Below, in pieces: positions 5,411 through 5,448 of a DNA stretch of 5,448 bases. Positions within the stretch are counted from its first letter, which is position 1, and each line of letters opens with the position of its first letter. The position numbers and the translations under genes were made by a program. The stretch comes from Bacteroidales bacterium (GTDB lineage: Bacteria > Bacteroidota > Bacteroidia > Bacteroidales > ML635J-15), in contig JALOAQ010000152.1 of the NCBI GenBank assembly GCA_023228725.1, positions 1-5,448 on the forward strand, in the 5' to 3' direction. The notes under the pieces were generated by a model. It saw only the letters and a list, made by a program, of their open reading frames with translations. It did not search any database and was not told where the DNA came from.

Positions 5411-5448
5411 AACACATTTACCCGCTTTTATAGCTATTGCATTGGTAG

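Larger units (their letters stand above)
4766..5448. other. 683-bp region without a convincing gene, rich in short inverted repeats
   Basis: No long open frame with protein-like content is present on either strand. The first part (4766 to about 5050) is AT-rich and is the natural place for the lipoprotein promoter, but I find no clear pair of TTTG and TAnnTTTG boxes at proper spacing upstream of its ATG. From about 5050 the composition becomes richer in G+C, and several hairpins, a possible gene relic (5223-5348, minus) and a nine-C tract follow. The last 40 bases show nothing I can assign. Confidence 0.55.

Overview
The window looks like a chromosomal piece of a Bacteroidota bacterium, probably near Bacteroidales. 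Four things suggest this: a gamma-carbonic-anhydrase-like hexapeptide protein with a typical Bacteroidota C-terminus, a secreted protein with a carboxypeptidase-regulatory-like domain, secreted beta-barrel proteins whose signal peptides end just before a Gln, and a lipoprotein with an acidic Cys-Ser-Glu-Asp mature start. Start codons generally lack Shine-Dalgarno sequences, which also fits. No RNA gene, CRISPR array, transposase or integrase is visible.

Layout. Positions 3-311 (+) are the 3' end of the hexapeptide acyltransferase / gamma-carbonic anhydrase gene. It converges on a secreted protein of unknown function (380-1501, -), and a 28-bp perfect palindrome serves as terminator between them. 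Positions 1502-1680 hold two strong hairpins and no gene. Positions 1681-1860 (-) are the last 60 codons of an outer-membrane beta-barrel gene that has lost its 5' part. A 77-bp stop-containing, palindrome-rich segment (1861-1937) joins this remnant to a visibly AT-richer block on the minus strand: a 488-aa predicted surface lipoprotein (4765-3299) followed by two small predicted beta-barrel proteins (3226-2564 and 2561-1938). Positions 4766-5448 hold no convincing gene but carry a run of short inverted repeats and a nine-C tract in the loop of another.

How the genes may work together. The lipoprotein and the two barrels are transcribed in the same direction with short gaps and all point to the outer membrane, so they may form one functional cassette. 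A strong intrinsic terminator lies between the lipoprotein and the first barrel gene and ends only 18 nt before that start codon, so the barrels probably depend on read-through or on a promoter inside the lipoprotein gene. None of the three matches a family I can name. The AT-rich composition and the truncated barrel gene at its left edge suggest acquisition by transfer or rearrangement. This is inference: no mobility gene is present.
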